Part shown: in pieces, positions 7,128-15,018 of the stretch
Numbering within the stretch: the first letter of the stretch is position 1
Layout of the letters: each line of letters starts with the position of its first letter
DNA from: Bacteroidota bacterium
Lineage (GTDB): Bacteria > Bacteroidota > Bacteroidia > Flavobacteriales_F > PHOS-HE28
DNA: 22,271 nt
Direction: 5' to 3'
NCBI GenBank assembly: GCA_963169595.1
Contig: CAUJFM010000250.1
Location: forward strand, 1 to 22,271
Translations under genes and position numbers: made by a program
Notes under the pieces: model-generated
The model's input: only the letters and a program-made list of their open reading frames with translations
Told to the model about the DNA's origin: nothing
Database searches by the model: none

Positions 7128-8666
7128 CTATTCCTCGCTCACCAACGCCGTTCCCAACACCCCCTGGTTCAAGGTGATCCGGAAGGTGGTGCCCTTGCCC
7201 GGTGCGCTCTGCTTCACGAAGATGCGCCCACCATGGTACTGTTCAATGATGCGCCGGCTCAGCGATAGTCCCAATCCCCAGCCGCGCTTCTTGGTGGTGA
7301 ACCCGGGCTGGAATACCGTCGCCTGCTGGGCCGCCGGGATGCCCTTGCCGGTATCGGTCACGTCCACATGCACCTCACCGTCCTCCGGCACCACCTCCAA
7401 CGTGATGGCTCCTTCGCCCTCCATGGCGTCCACCGCATTGCGGATCAGGTTCTCGATCACCCAGCTGAAAAGGGCGCGGTTCAGCGGCACCTGCAGCTCG
7501 GTATCCGCCGGGGCCAGCACATCGATGCGCACGCGGCCCGGCAGCCGAGGCCGCAGGTAGAGCACGGTGGCGCGCAGGGTGTGGTAGAGCTTCTCGGGCT
7601 CCAGGCTCGGCGCTGAACCGATCTTGCTGAAGCGCTCGGTGATCACCTGCAGACGGTCGAGGTCCTTGCGCATCTCGGTCAGTGCCGCCGGGTCGGTGCC
7701 CTGTTCCTTCAGCAACTCCATCCAGGCCATGAGCGAGCTGAGCGGCGTGCCCAGCTGATGCGCGGTCTCCTTGGCCATGCCCACCCATACCTGGTTCTGC
7801 TCGGCATTGCGGAAGATGCTGAACAGTGCATAGGCCACGAGCAGGAAGAGCCCGAGGATGATGAGCTGCACGTAGGGGAAGTAGCGCAGCTGGGTGATCA
7901 CCAGCGATTCCTCGTAGAAAATGTAGTGTCGGCCCTTGCCCGGAAGCTGGATGGCGATGGGCGGATTCGCCTTCTCCATCTGGGCGATGCGCGCCATCAG
8001 GGCGCTGCTGTCAGCGGCCACCTCCGGTTCGATGTTGCTGTGCTCGATCACCCGGAGGCGTGTGCTGTCGGTGTAGATCACCGGCACGGCCGCGGTGCTC
8101 ATCACCGTTTCGCTGATGAATGACCGGATGATCCCGTCCATCACCTCCTGCAGTTCGGTGAAGACGCGTGAATCCTTGTAGTGCAGGTATTGCTTCTGGT
8201 TGCCGAACACCGCGATCTCGATGGGCGGCCGGAGCGCGGACATCGTCTTCAGTTCCTCCTGCAGCAGGGCGGGGTCCTTGGCAATGCGGTCCTCCAGGTT
8301 GCGGTGGAACTTCACCGCGCCCTGCGCATCGGTGATGATCACGGGCACGGTGGTGTTGTCGCTCACCACCTTCAGGTAGAAGGAGAGGTCCGCGCTGTTC
8401 TCGCTCACCAGCCGCAGCATGGCCTCGGCCCAGAGCTCCACCTTCTTGCGCTCCTCTTCGCGCAGCCGCTCAAAGAGCCTCTCGGTGTAGTTCACCAGTT
8501 CGGCGCGGTTCTGCACGGCCTCGGCCCAGAGCTGCACCTTGCGGCGCTCCTCGGCGCGAATGCGTTCCACGATGCGGTTGCTGTACCACAGCGAAGCGCC
8601 CACGATGAGCATGGCCGCCGCAGCGAGCACCAGTTTCCAGCGTTGTTTGCGCGAGTAGAGGTCCAC
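7128..8666 (-). CDS. sensor histidine kinase with duplicated sensor region
   Basis: This 512-residue membrane kinase probably autophosphorylates on His303 (ETAHQLGTPLSSL, 300-312) and signals to an unlinked regulator. Membrane helices lie near 11-28 and 265-285. The extracytoplasmic part contains two similar blocks: SFYLKVVSDNTTVPVIITD (95-113) and SFISETVMSTAAVPVIYTD (182-200), each followed by a PPIEI or PPIAI strand and an HY-containing strand. A separate helix repeat, ERIRAEERRKVQLWAEA (34-50) and ERLREEERKKVELWAEA (66-82), is offset by exactly 32 residues. The ATPase domain has ENLIRNAVDAM (405-415), DTGKGIP (438-444) and GWGLGLSLS (462-470). The start is GTG at 8666; a later start would lose the first helix. 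No regulator gene adjoins it. Confidence 0.92.
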   Translation of the reverse strand: MDLYSRKQRWKLVLAAAAMLIVGASLWYSNRIVERIRAEERRKVQLWAEAVQNRAELVNYTERLFERLREEERKKVELWAEAMLRLVSENSADLSFYLKVVSDNTTVPVIITDAQGAVKFHRNLEDRIAKDPALLQEELKTMSALRPPIEIAVFGNQKQYLHYKDSRVFTELQEVMDGIIRSFISETVMSTAAVPVIYTDSTRLRVIEHSNIEPEVAADSSALMARIAQMEKANPPIAIQLPGKGRHYIFYEESLVITQLRYFPYVQLIILGLFLLVAYALFSIFRNAEQNQVWVGMAKETAHQLGTPLSSLMAWMELLKEQGTDPAALTEMRKDLDRLQVITERFSKIGSAPSLEPEKLYHTLRATVLYLRPRLPGRVRIDVLAPADTELQVPLNRALFSWVIENLIRNAVDAMEGEGAITLEVVPEDGEVHVDVTDTGKGIPAAQQATVFQPGFTTKKRGWGLGLSLSRRIIEQYHGGRIFVKQSAPGKGTTFRITLNQGVLGTALVSEE

Positions 8667-8702
8667 CGGGGTGTGAAGTTCGCCAATGCGGACGAGGCGG
8701 GA

Positions 8703-11375
8703 TCAGTCCTCGATGATGATGATGCGTTCCTGCTCGTCCTTGTCCTTGGTGTCCTTCACCAGCCGGTCCAGCCCTTTCCGGGGTCGTTCCTTGGACTGCG
8801 GTGCAGGCACGCTGTCCTCCTCCCATTGTACCTCGAAGCGGGGCGCGGTCACGGGATCGTTGGTGGTGCGTTCCGTGGACGTACCACCCGGTCGGAAGAT
8901 GTTCAGCTCTTCGCGGAGGATGCTGCGGAGCTCCTCCTTCTCCTGGTCGAACTGCTTCTTGCGGCGCGCGGCGGCCATGGCCCCATCGTTGGCGAACTGC
9001 GGATCGCTGGCGGTGCCGTACATGTGCAGGAAGATGCGCATGCCCGTGCCGTCGTCAGCGATGGGGCCGAACTCATCCTCGCTGGCCTTGCCCATGCGGA
9101 AGAGGTCGCTGAGGCGGAAGTTGAGGTGGTGGTCGATGCGGTCGTCGAACCAGTGCGTGCCGCTGAGCTCGATGTCCATGGCCGAGCTGCGGACCTCCAT
9201 GGCGGGGATGTGCACGGCGCCATTGCGGATCTCGATCTGGTTCTCCAGACGTTCGAAGCGGATGTCGTTGAGCCGTCGGCGCAGTTCGGCGGTGTTGACG
9301 AAGGGGGTGACCAGTTTGTTCTTCTGCAGGTGGTCGGCCACGGCGATCAGCGGCGCATGGCCTTTGATGCCCCCGTTCTCCAAGGCGATATCGATGATGC
9401 ACACCAGCTTGTCCATGTCCAGTGCGAGCGCGGGCGAGAGCGGGGCCTGGAGCGCCACCTGGGCGCGGGTGCGGCCGCTCAGGTGACGGTGGCCGATGAA
9501 GTCCTGGCCGAAGTCGCGGAACTCGGCGAAGAGTTCTTTCACATCGATGTCCTGGAAGGTGGCGTGGATGGACAAGGGGTAGCTCCGCGCATCAGGCCCG
9601 CCACGTGCATCGAGCTCCAGATCGCCGAGCACGGCCCCTGAGGCGGTGTGCAGGCTCAACGGGGCGATCACCAACCGCTGGTCGGCGATGCGCACGGTGC
9701 CACTGATGTCCGTGGCGATGAAGTCCTCGAAGACCAGGGTGCCGATCCGGGCCTGCAGGTCCAGTGCGATGAGGCGTGGCAGGGTGAGGCGGTAGTCGCT
9801 TCCATTCGTGCTGCCCTCATCGCGCAACAGGGCGGCCAGGTCCATGCGCTCGGACCGTGCCTTGGCCTCGATGAGCAGCCGTTGGTCGTCGAACAACAGG
9901 TAGGGCATCAGGTTCCGCAGGGTCCCGCTGAGCTCCAAGGGTTGGTCCATGAGCAGCGCCGTGAGACCCTGCACGGTGGCATCGTTGCCGTTCAGGGTCA
10001 GATCGGCGTTCAGGCCGGTCACCCGGTGGCGCAGGCCCTTGAGCTTGAGGGCGGCTCCGCGCAAGCTGGCGCTGCCCGCGATGCGCAGGGCGCGCAGGTC
10101 CGCGGCCTTGATCGCGCCCACATCCCGGAGCTTGCCGTCCACCTTGGCATCGAGCTTCAGCCGCCCCTCCACCTGCTCCAGGGTGTCCACGCCGGCAAAG
10201 CGCAGCAGGTCGGCCAGGTCCATGTCGGCCTGGATATCGGCCTTCACCACGGCGTTGGTGAGGCCGTTGCTCTGCCAGTCGGCACGTAGGGAGCCACTGC
10301 CGGTGCGGGCCGATAGCCCTTTCACCAGGACCCGGCGCGGGGTGCCATCCGGGGTCAGGTCCAGGGCCAGCTCCCCATGGATGTCGCTGAAGGTGGCGCC
10401 ACTGCTGCGCTCTTTCATTTTACCCTTGCTCACCTTGGCGCCCACATGGAGCGAAGGCCCCTTGCCGCTGATGGGACCCGCATAGCGCAGGGCCAGGTCC
10501 ACATCGCCGTCCATGCCGTACCGGGTGAAGCGGCTGGCCAGCTCGGTGGGCAGCAGGCCGATGGCATCGCCCAGGTCCACGCCCAGTCCCTTGGCCTTCA
10601 GGTCCAGCTCATCGCCCTTGGGGCCGGGCACCAGGTCCAGGGTCACCTCCAGGGGCACGTTGTTGGACAGGAGCTCGCCCTTGGCGATGTGGAAGCCACC
10701 GTCCGCGCCGCCGAAGGTGAGCGCGACGTTCAGCGTGGCCTGCCGGTCCTGCAGCACGGGACGACCCTCCTGCTGCCAGTCGCGCAGGTGCAGGTCACCG
10801 GCCAAGGTCATGCGGTTCTCCGCTTCCGTGAATCGTCCGCGAAGTGCCAGTTCATTCGCGGTCACCATGATGGCCAGCGCTGAACGTGCATCGCGGTAGC
10901 GGACCAGCGCACCGTCCACGCTCACGCGTTCCAGTTCCAGGGGTGAGGATGCCGACGTGGAGTCGCTCTTCCAGATGGTGTAATTGTCGCGGCCCTCCTG
11001 GTCGAGCGCGGGGTAGAGCCGCACGTCGCTGCCGTGGATGCCTTTCAGGGTGTATCGTCCTTGGAACAGGTCCCACAAGCTGAACTCAAGGAAGAGTTCC
11101 CGGGCATGGAGCAGGGTGTCGGGCTTGGCCCCGTCATGCCGCACCTCGCGGGCGAGCACGTCGGTCAGGCGGATGCTGGCATCGGGGAAGCGCGCGATGA
11201 GCGTGAGGTCCATGTCGCTCACGGTCACCGGCGCGTTGAGGCGCTGGTTGAGCGCGCCCACCAGCTTCACCTTGGCCTCTGCATCATACACGTTGGCCAG
11301 CACCACCAAGGTGCCGAAGGCCAGGGCGAACAGGCCGGCCACGACCAGGAACACGGTACGGAGACGACGGAGCAT
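8703..11375 (-). CDS. large AsmA-family membrane protein
   Basis: This 890-residue protein starts with one membrane helix (about residues 7-28) and continues with AsmA-like repeats, for example VTVSDMDLTLIARFPDASIRLTDV near residue 50 and LAGDLHLRDW further on. AsmA-type proteins are long beta-structured envelope proteins; relatives such as TamB and YhdP form bridges that help move lipids between inner and outer membranes. In Bacteroidota such proteins of 800 to 1000 residues are common. The C-terminus is unlike the rest: a charged helix (AAARRKKQFDQEKEELRSI), a Pro/Thr-rich linker and an acidic end IIIIED. The gene precedes the histidine kinase by 36 nt on the same strand, which suggests co-transcription. 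Confidence 0.85.
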   Translation of the reverse strand: MLRRLRTVFLVVAGLFALAFGTLVVLANVYDAEAKVKLVGALNQRLNAPVTVSDMDLTLIARFPDASIRLTDVLAREVRHDGAKPDTLLHARELFLEFSLWDLFQGRYTLKGIHGSDVRLYPALDQEGRDNYTIWKSDSTSASSPLELERVSVDGALVRYRDARSALAIMVTANELALRGRFTEAENRMTLAGDLHLRDWQQEGRPVLQDRQATLNVALTFGGADGGFHIAKGELLSNNVPLEVTLDLVPGPKGDELDLKAKGLGVDLGDAIGLLPTELASRFTRYGMDGDVDLALRYAGPISGKGPSLHVGAKVSKGKMKERSSGATFSDIHGELALDLTPDGTPRRVLVKGLSARTGSGSLRADWQSNGLTNAVVKADIQADMDLADLLRFAGVDTLEQVEGRLKLDAKVDGKLRDVGAIKAADLRALRIAGSASLRGAALKLKGLRHRVTGLNADLTLNGNDATVQGLTALLMDQPLELSGTLRNLMPYLLFDDQRLLIEAKARSERMDLAALLRDEGSTNGSDYRLTLPRLIALDLQARIGTLVFEDFIATDISGTVRIADQRLVIAPLSLHTASGAVLGDLELDARGGPDARSYPLSIHATFQDIDVKELFAEFRDFGQDFIGHRHLSGRTRAQVALQAPLSPALALDMDKLVCIIDIALENGGIKGHAPLIAVADHLQKNKLVTPFVNTAELRRRLNDIRFERLENQIEIRNGAVHIPAMEVRSSAMDIELSGTHWFDDRIDHHLNFRLSDLFRMGKASEDEFGPIADDGTGMRIFLHMYGTASDPQFANDGAMAAARRKKQFDQEKEELRSILREELNIFRPGGTSTERTTNDPVTAPRFEVQWEEDSVPAPQSKERPRKGLDRLVKDTKDKDEQERIIIIED

Positions 11376-11385
11376 GGCGGAACGC

Positions 11386-11393
11386 GCAAGGTA
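11386..11393 (-). promoter_or_regulatory. candidate -7 box for the AsmA-like gene
   Basis: The minus strand reads TACCTTGC 10 nt before the AsmA-family ATG. It is close to the Bacteroidota -7 consensus and almost the same as the box before the EamA transporter gene. Confidence 0.4.
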
Positions 11394-11404
11394 CCCGGGG
11401 CACC

Positions 11405-11459
11405 CTGCACGCTAACGGCAATTCCCGTGCAGTTCGTTCACAACCCCGTGTTACTGGGG
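11405..11459 (-). terminator. two hairpins after the pseudouridine synthase gene
   Basis: In the 85-nt gap after the rluB stop, CCCC-AGTAACAC-GGGG (11444-11459) starts 1 nt after the stop, and a perfect 7-bp stem CTGCACG/CGTGCAG with a 14-nt loop (11405-11432) follows. Neither has a T tract. Together they may end the yraN-rluB transcript before the AsmA promoter. Confidence 0.3.
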
Positions 11460-11460
11460 C

Positions 11461-12858
11461 TCAACGACGTTTCGTCAGGAAGAGCACCTCCTTTTCGGTG
11501 AGGTGGCGCCACTTGCCGCGGGGCAGGTCCTTCTTGGTGAGCCCGGCGAATACCACGCGGTCCAGCTTCACCACCTCGTAGCCCAGCGTCTCGAACATGC
11601 GCCGGACGATGCGGTTGCGGCCCATGTGGAGTTTGAGGCCCACCTCCTTTTTGGAGGAGTCCTGCACGAAGGTGGCCTCATCGGCCTGCGCCGGCCCGTC
11701 CTCCAGCTCCACACCTTGCACCAACTGTTCCAAGTGGGCCTTGGTCACCGCCTTGTCCAGCGTCACGTGGTAGATCTTCTCCGCGCCATGGCTGGGGTGG
11801 GTGAGCTTCTTGGCCAGGTCGCCATCGTTGGTCATCAGCAGCACGCCCGTGGTGTTGCGGTCCAGCCGGCCCACAGGGTAGAGGCGCTCGGGGCAGGCGT
11901 TCTCCACCAAGGCCATCACGGGGCGGCGGTCATGCGGGTCGTCCGTGGTGGTGATGAAGTCCTTGGGTTTGTTCAGCAGCACGTAGCGCTTCTGTTCCAT
12001 GCTGAGGCGCTGTCCGCCGTAGTGCACCTTGTCGCCGGGGCGCACCTTGGTGCCTAGCTCGGTCACCACCTTTCCGTTGATCGTGACCACGCCGGCCTTG
12101 ATCAGGTCGTCGGCCTCGCGACGGCTGGCCACACCGGCCTGGGCCAGGTAGCGGTTCAGGCGGATGAGCCCATCGCTTTCGGCGTCGGCCTTGCGGCCCC
12201 GGCGGCTGTTGGGGTCGGGGCCCCGGCCTGTGGTGCGTTTGGTGGAGGGATCGCGCTCGCGTTCGGCCCAAGGGCGTGGTCCGGGCTTGCGGGTCGGGCG
12301 CTGGGACCGGCCTTCGCCTTCCTCGCGGAACGGACGACGCGTAGCTCCGGCGCGTTCGCCGCTGCCGCTCCGTGGTGCACGGCGCTCATCCCGCTCGTCC
12401 CCGCGGTCGGGACGTGGGCGGGCAGGTCGGGAGGAGGTGGGCCGTGCGGATGGCCGGCGGGGTGCCTGGCCTTCGCGATCATCCCGGAACGGACGGTGGG
12501 TGGCTCCGGCGCGTTCGCCGCTGCCACCGCGTGGTGTACGGCGCTCATCCCGCTCATCCCCGCGGTCGGGACGTGGGCGGGCAGGCCGGGAGGACGTGGG
12601 TCGTGCGGATGGCCGGCGGGGTGCCTGACCTTCCCGGTCATCGCGGAACGGACGGCGCGAGGCTGCGGCGCGTTCGCCGTTGCCTCCGCGGGGACCGCGA
12701 CGCTCTTCAGGCTCATCGCCGCGATCGCTGCGGGAGCGGTCGGTCCGGTCGGAGGTGGAACGGGGGGCGGGCCGGGAGGACTTGCGGGGCGCACCGGGGC
12801 GGGCAGGGCCTTTGCCGGGGCGGCGCGCGCCGCGGCCGCGATCAGAACGGTCGGTCAT
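11461..12858 (-). CDS. rluB: RsuA/RluB-family 23S rRNA pseudouridine synthase with long Arg-rich head
   Basis: The enzyme converts a specific rRNA uridine to pseudouridine. From residue 231 it is a standard RluB/RsuA protein: an S4 RNA-binding domain (LIRLNRYLAQAGVASRREAD, then VVTINGKVV) and the catalytic domain with YPVGRLDRNTTGVLLMTNDG, where Asp333 is the catalytic residue, and GRNRIVRRMFETLGYEV. Ahead of this are about 230 residues rich in Arg, Pro, Gly, Asp and Glu with no expected fold, including a 53-residue tandem repeat. I use the ATG at 12858 (MTDRSDRGRG); upstream codons in this frame lie inside yraN and look like a shadow reading. It overlaps yraN by 17 bp. Bacteroidota members often carry a basic head, but the repeat here is striking. 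The choice of RluB over another RsuA-family member is by overall similarity. Confidence 0.9.
   Translation of the reverse strand: MTDRSDRGRGARRPGKGPARPGAPRKSSRPAPRSTSDRTDRSRSDRGDEPEERRGPRGGNGERAAASRRPFRDDREGQAPRRPSARPTSSRPARPRPDRGDERDERRTPRGGSGERAGATHRPFRDDREGQAPRRPSARPTSSRPARPRPDRGDERDERRAPRSGSGERAGATRRPFREEGEGRSQRPTRKPGPRPWAERERDPSTKRTTGRGPDPNSRRGRKADAESDGLIRLNRYLAQAGVASRREADDLIKAGVVTINGKVVTELGTKVRPGDKVHYGGQRLSMEQKRYVLLNKPKDFITTTDDPHDRRPVMALVENACPERLYPVGRLDRNTTGVLLMTNDGDLAKKLTHPSHGAEKIYHVTLDKAVTKAHLEQLVQGVELEDGPAQADEATFVQDSSKKEVGLKLHMGRNRIVRRMFETLGYEVVKLDRVVFAGLTKKDLPRGKWRHLTEKEVLFLTKRR
12310..12726 (-). repeat. 159-bp tandem repeat coding for 53-residue Arg/Asp-rich units
   Basis: Within the head of the rluB product, units start at residues 45, 98 and 151, each with DRGDE and then GERA and RPFR. 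The first copy is diverged (DRGDEPEERRGPRGG), the second and third are nearly identical (DRGDERDERRTPRGG and DRGDERDERRAPRSG), and the third stops after about 33 residues. DNA of copies two and three is also nearly identical, which indicates recent duplication. Confidence 0.9.
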
Positions 12859-13222
12859 GTAGGGTGGGGTAGAACGCGTCGGGGACGTGGTGAATGTAGG
12901 GTTTGCCGCCGGGGTGGAGGATGATGCTGATGATATCGAACCGCAGGCCAAGGGTGCAGCCGGACTCCTGCACGTAGGCGTTGGCGGCCTTGATCAGGTG
13001 GCCGCGCTTGCCCTTCTTCACCGCTTCGGCGGGCTGCCCGTACTGGTCGCTGCTGCGGGTCTTCACCTCCACGATCACCAGTTCCGGACCCTTCCGAGCG
13101 ATGATGTCCAGCTCGTGCTTGCCGTGTGTCCAGTTCCGTTCAAGCACCTCATAGCCAGCATCTTCCAGGAAGCGGCATGCGAGTTGCTCCCCTTCGGCAC
13201 CGGTACGGTTGTGCTCAGCCAT
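12842..13222 (-). CDS. YraN/UPF0102 family nuclease-like protein
   Basis: This small protein (126 residues from the ATG at 13222) has the restriction-endonuclease-like UPF0102 fold. The core is GAEGEQLACRFLEDAGYEVLE, WTHGKHELDIIARKG and VIVEVKTRS, which supply the E-x-D-ExK type active-site pattern (Glu of the first helix, Asp of ELDII, Glu and Lys of VEVK). The family is predicted to act on DNA or RNA, but its physiological role is not settled. I prefer the start MAEHNRTGAEGE because it matches the usual beginning; an ATG four codons upstream at 13234 is also possible. The gene overlaps rluB by 17 bp, so the two are likely translated together. Confidence 0.9.
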   Translation of the reverse strand: MAEHNRTGAEGEQLACRFLEDAGYEVLERNWTHGKHELDIIARKGPELVIVEVKTRSSDQYGQPAEAVKKGKRGHLIKAANAYVQESGCTLGLRFDIISIILHPGGKPYIHHVPDAFYPTLHDRPF

Positions 13223-13319
13223 GTGTTGGATCATCAGAACGTAACCCTGTCGGCCAGGCTCCGTTCAACGCCAAAATTGGACAACATTTCGACCACTCCG
13301 TTCGGAACGATCTTTACCC

Positions 13320-13964
13320 ATGCGCCCCATCCTTCGATCGATCAGTCTGCTGGTGCTGGCCTTCCTGGCCGGTGCCACGCTCGTTTCCGCCCAACCCTTC
13401 GAGGGCGTCATCGAATTCACCAAGACGACCGGACCGGTGGTCACGTCCTATCGCTACTACGTGAAGGGTGACCGCATCCGCATCGAGGAGATCAGTGCCC
13501 GCGGCGAAGTGCAGGGCATCATGCTGGTGGATACCCGGGACAAGACCGTTACGGCCATCAGCCCGGAGCGCAAGCTGTACATGGACGTGCCCAACATGCG
13601 CCTGCCCAAGGACGTGGAGACCGAGGTGAAGAAGACCGGCGAGATGAAGGACATGGCCGGTTACAAGTGCGAGAAGTGGGTGGTGAAGAGCGTGAAGGAG
13701 GACCGTGTGCTCACCTATTGGGTCGCGGCCGATGAGTTCACCTTCTTCGTACCCCTGCTGGAAACGCTGAACCGCAAGGATGAACAGGCTGTGTTCTTCC
13801 TGGAGGTGAAGGACAACCGCGGCGTGTTCCCCATGCTGGGCGTGGAGCACAAGATGGACGGCGCCGAGGTGAGCCGCCTGGAGGTGACCAAGGTGACCAA
13901 GGGTGCGCAGAAGCCCGCCCTGTTCGAGATCCCGGCCGGCTACAACAAGTTCGAACGGAACTAA
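13320..13964 (+). CDS. secreted DUF4412 domain protein
   Basis: This 214-residue protein has a clear signal peptide (LLVLAFLAGATLVSA, cleavage near residue 24) and a mature DUF4412 domain of beta strands: FEGVIEFTKTTG, SYRYYVKGDRIRIEEI, GIMLVDTRDKTVTAISPERK, MAGYKCEKWVV and a late stretch GVFPMLGVEHKMDG. DUF4412 is a LolA/LolB-like barrel family of unknown function found in the envelope of Bacteroidota and others. The ATG at 13320 gives a normal basic start (MRPILRS). It is divergent from yraN with under 100 nt between them and converges on ldcA. Confidence 0.85.
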   Translation: MRPILRSISLLVLAFLAGATLVSAQPFEGVIEFTKTTGPVVTSYRYYVKGDRIRIEEISARGEVQGIMLVDTRDKTVTAISPERKLYMDVPNMRLPKDVETEVKKTGEMKDMAGYKCEKWVVKSVKEDRVLTYWVAADEFTFFVPLLETLNRKDEQAVFFLEVKDNRGVFPMLGVEHKMDGAEVSRLEVTKVTKGAQKPALFEIPAGYNKFERN

Positions 13965-13970
13965 TGGCCT

Positions 13971-13984
13971 GCAGGGAACCCTGC
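13971..13984. terminator. hairpin between convergent genes
   Basis: GCAGG-GAAC-CCTGC forms a 5-bp stem with a 4-nt loop exactly in the 21 nt between the DUF4412 stop and the LD-carboxypeptidase stop. It would serve both directions. There is no T tract, so the call rests mainly on position. Confidence 0.4.
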
Positions 13985-13985
13985 G

Positions 13986-14960
13986 TTACACCGACGACCC
14001 TCCTTCGAAGCTCAGCGTCGCACCCTTCGCGGTGGCGCTGAGCTTCGCCTTTTGGCCGAACACCAACGCCCGGTTGTCGTCGATGTGGCCGGCGGGGAAG
14101 CCGAAGCATACGGGGTAGGTGGTGTCGCCCAAGGCATCGGCGATGATCTCCTCGGCGGTCTTGCCGAAGGGGTCGACCGGGTTCTTGTCGCGCATATCGC
14201 TCATCCCCCCCACGATGAGCCCGGCCAGGTCCTTGAACCAACCCGCCAGCCGCAGGTTCTGCACCATGCGGTCCACGTGGTAGAGCAGCTCGTCGAGGTC
14301 CTCGATGAACAGGATCTTGCCACGCGGGTCGATGTCGTAGGGCGTGCCGCGCAAGGCGTAGAGCAGGGAGAGGTTGCCACCGATGAGGACGCCTTCGCAC
14401 TGGCCCATGCGGGCTGCGGGCCATGGGCTGCGGGCCACGGGCTCGGCGTCCCCGCTCAAGCCCGAGGCTCGTGGTCCGAAGCTCGTGGCCACCACTTGGA
14501 ACATCTCCCCGAACAGCGCGGCCCGCAGTGTCTCCCGCGTGGCCTCCGTCTTCGCCCCGATGTTGAAGGGCATCTGTGCGTGCAGGCTGGCGATACCCAT
14601 GGTGTGCAGGGCGTTGTGCAGCACCGTGATGTCGCTGAAGCCCACGATCCACTTGGGGTCGCGGCGCAGCGCCGACATGTCGAGGTGGTCGAGCAGGTGC
14701 ACGGTGCCGTAGCCGCCGCGGGCGCACCAGATGGCGCGGACGGTGGGGTCGTTCAGGGCGGACTGGAGGTCGGCGGCGCGTTCTTCCGCAGTGCCCGCCT
14801 GCTGGAAGTGCTTCCGGCCGATGCCGTTGCCCAGCTTCACCTTCAGGCCCCAGCTTTCGGCAAGGGCGATGCCGTCGCGCAGCTCCTCCACGGTGATGGC
14901 CCGGGCCGTGGGGATCATGGCGATGGTGTCGCCGGGGCGCAACGAGGACGGGATGTTCAT
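13986..14960 (-). CDS. ldcA: LD-carboxypeptidase (peptidase S66)
   Basis: LdcA removes the terminal D-alanine from murein tetrapeptides in the cytoplasm during peptidoglycan recycling. The 324-residue protein begins MNIPSSLRPGDTIAMIPTAR, typical for the family, and I reject the longer upstream reading because it passes through non-coding repeats. The S66 catalytic triad appears intact: Ser109 in IVGFSDIT, Glu220 in LFIEDLDE and His292 in FPAGHIDDN. RGGYG (81-85) and GVLIGGNLSLL (190-200) are further signatures. Between the two halves, residues 157-184 form an unusual Arg/Pro/Ala-rich insert, coded by a heptanucleotide-repeat element that has kept the frame; the E. coli protein has a much shorter loop here. 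The gene is divergent from metG and converges on the DUF4412 gene. Confidence 0.92.
   Translation of the reverse strand: MNIPSSLRPGDTIAMIPTARAITVEELRDGIALAESWGLKVKLGNGIGRKHFQQAGTAEERAADLQSALNDPTVRAIWCARGGYGTVHLLDHLDMSALRRDPKWIVGFSDITVLHNALHTMGIASLHAQMPFNIGAKTEATRETLRAALFGEMFQVVATSFGPRASGLSGDAEPVARSPWPAARMGQCEGVLIGGNLSLLYALRGTPYDIDPRGKILFIEDLDELLYHVDRMVQNLRLAGWFKDLAGLIVGGMSDMRDKNPVDPFGKTAEEIIADALGDTTYPVCFGFPAGHIDDNRALVFGQKAKLSATAKGATLSFEGGSSV
14409..14492. repeat. heptanucleotide-repeat element inside ldcA
   Basis: On the plus strand 14409-14443 consists of five 7-nt units (GCGGGCT, GCGGGCC, ATGGGCT, GCGGGCC, ACGGGCT). After a 14-nt spacer, 14458-14492 has five more (AAGCCCG, AGGCTCG, TGGTCCG, AAGCTCG, TGGCCAC). 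The inner ends CGGGCT (14438-14443) and AGCCCG (14459-14464) are inverted. The total is 84 nt, twelve heptads and also 28 codons, so the ldcA frame is kept. The layout, two inverted heptad arrays with a spacer, is the same as in the kinase-hemW gap. Confidence 0.8.
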
Positions 14961-14984
14961 GGTCAAGCCGATGCGAAGTTGACC
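14961..14984 (-). promoter_or_regulatory. inverted repeat touching the ldcA start, with a -7-like box inside
   Basis: GGTCAA and TTGACC are perfect 6-bp arms separated by 12 nt, ending directly at the ldcA ATG. The minus strand between them reads CAACTTCG at 14974-14981, close to the TATCTTCG and TACTTTCG boxes before ispG and metG. It may be an operator over a promoter or a hairpin in the leader. Confidence 0.35.
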
Positions 14985-15018
14985 GTTCAGGCAACACGGC
15001 CTCAGGTCAGCATCCTGA

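Noticed and set aside
7062..7268. Small plus-strand gene over the right heptad array
   Set aside because: Its reading is the heptad repeat itself followed by sequence antisense to the kinase; no start context or family.
8181..9641. Plus-strand open frame opposite the kinase and AsmA-like genes
   Set aside because: It spans the boundary of two real minus-strand genes and has no family features.
12310..12726. CRISPR-like array
   Set aside because: The 159-bp units are in frame, code for protein and are contiguous without spacers.
13272..13279. CAATTTTG on the minus strand as a yraN promoter
   Set aside because: It has seven of eight matches, but no -33 partner, and such matches occur by chance in the A/T-richer gap. 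The GATCTTTA on the plus strand is too close to the DUF4412 ATG to be its -7 box.
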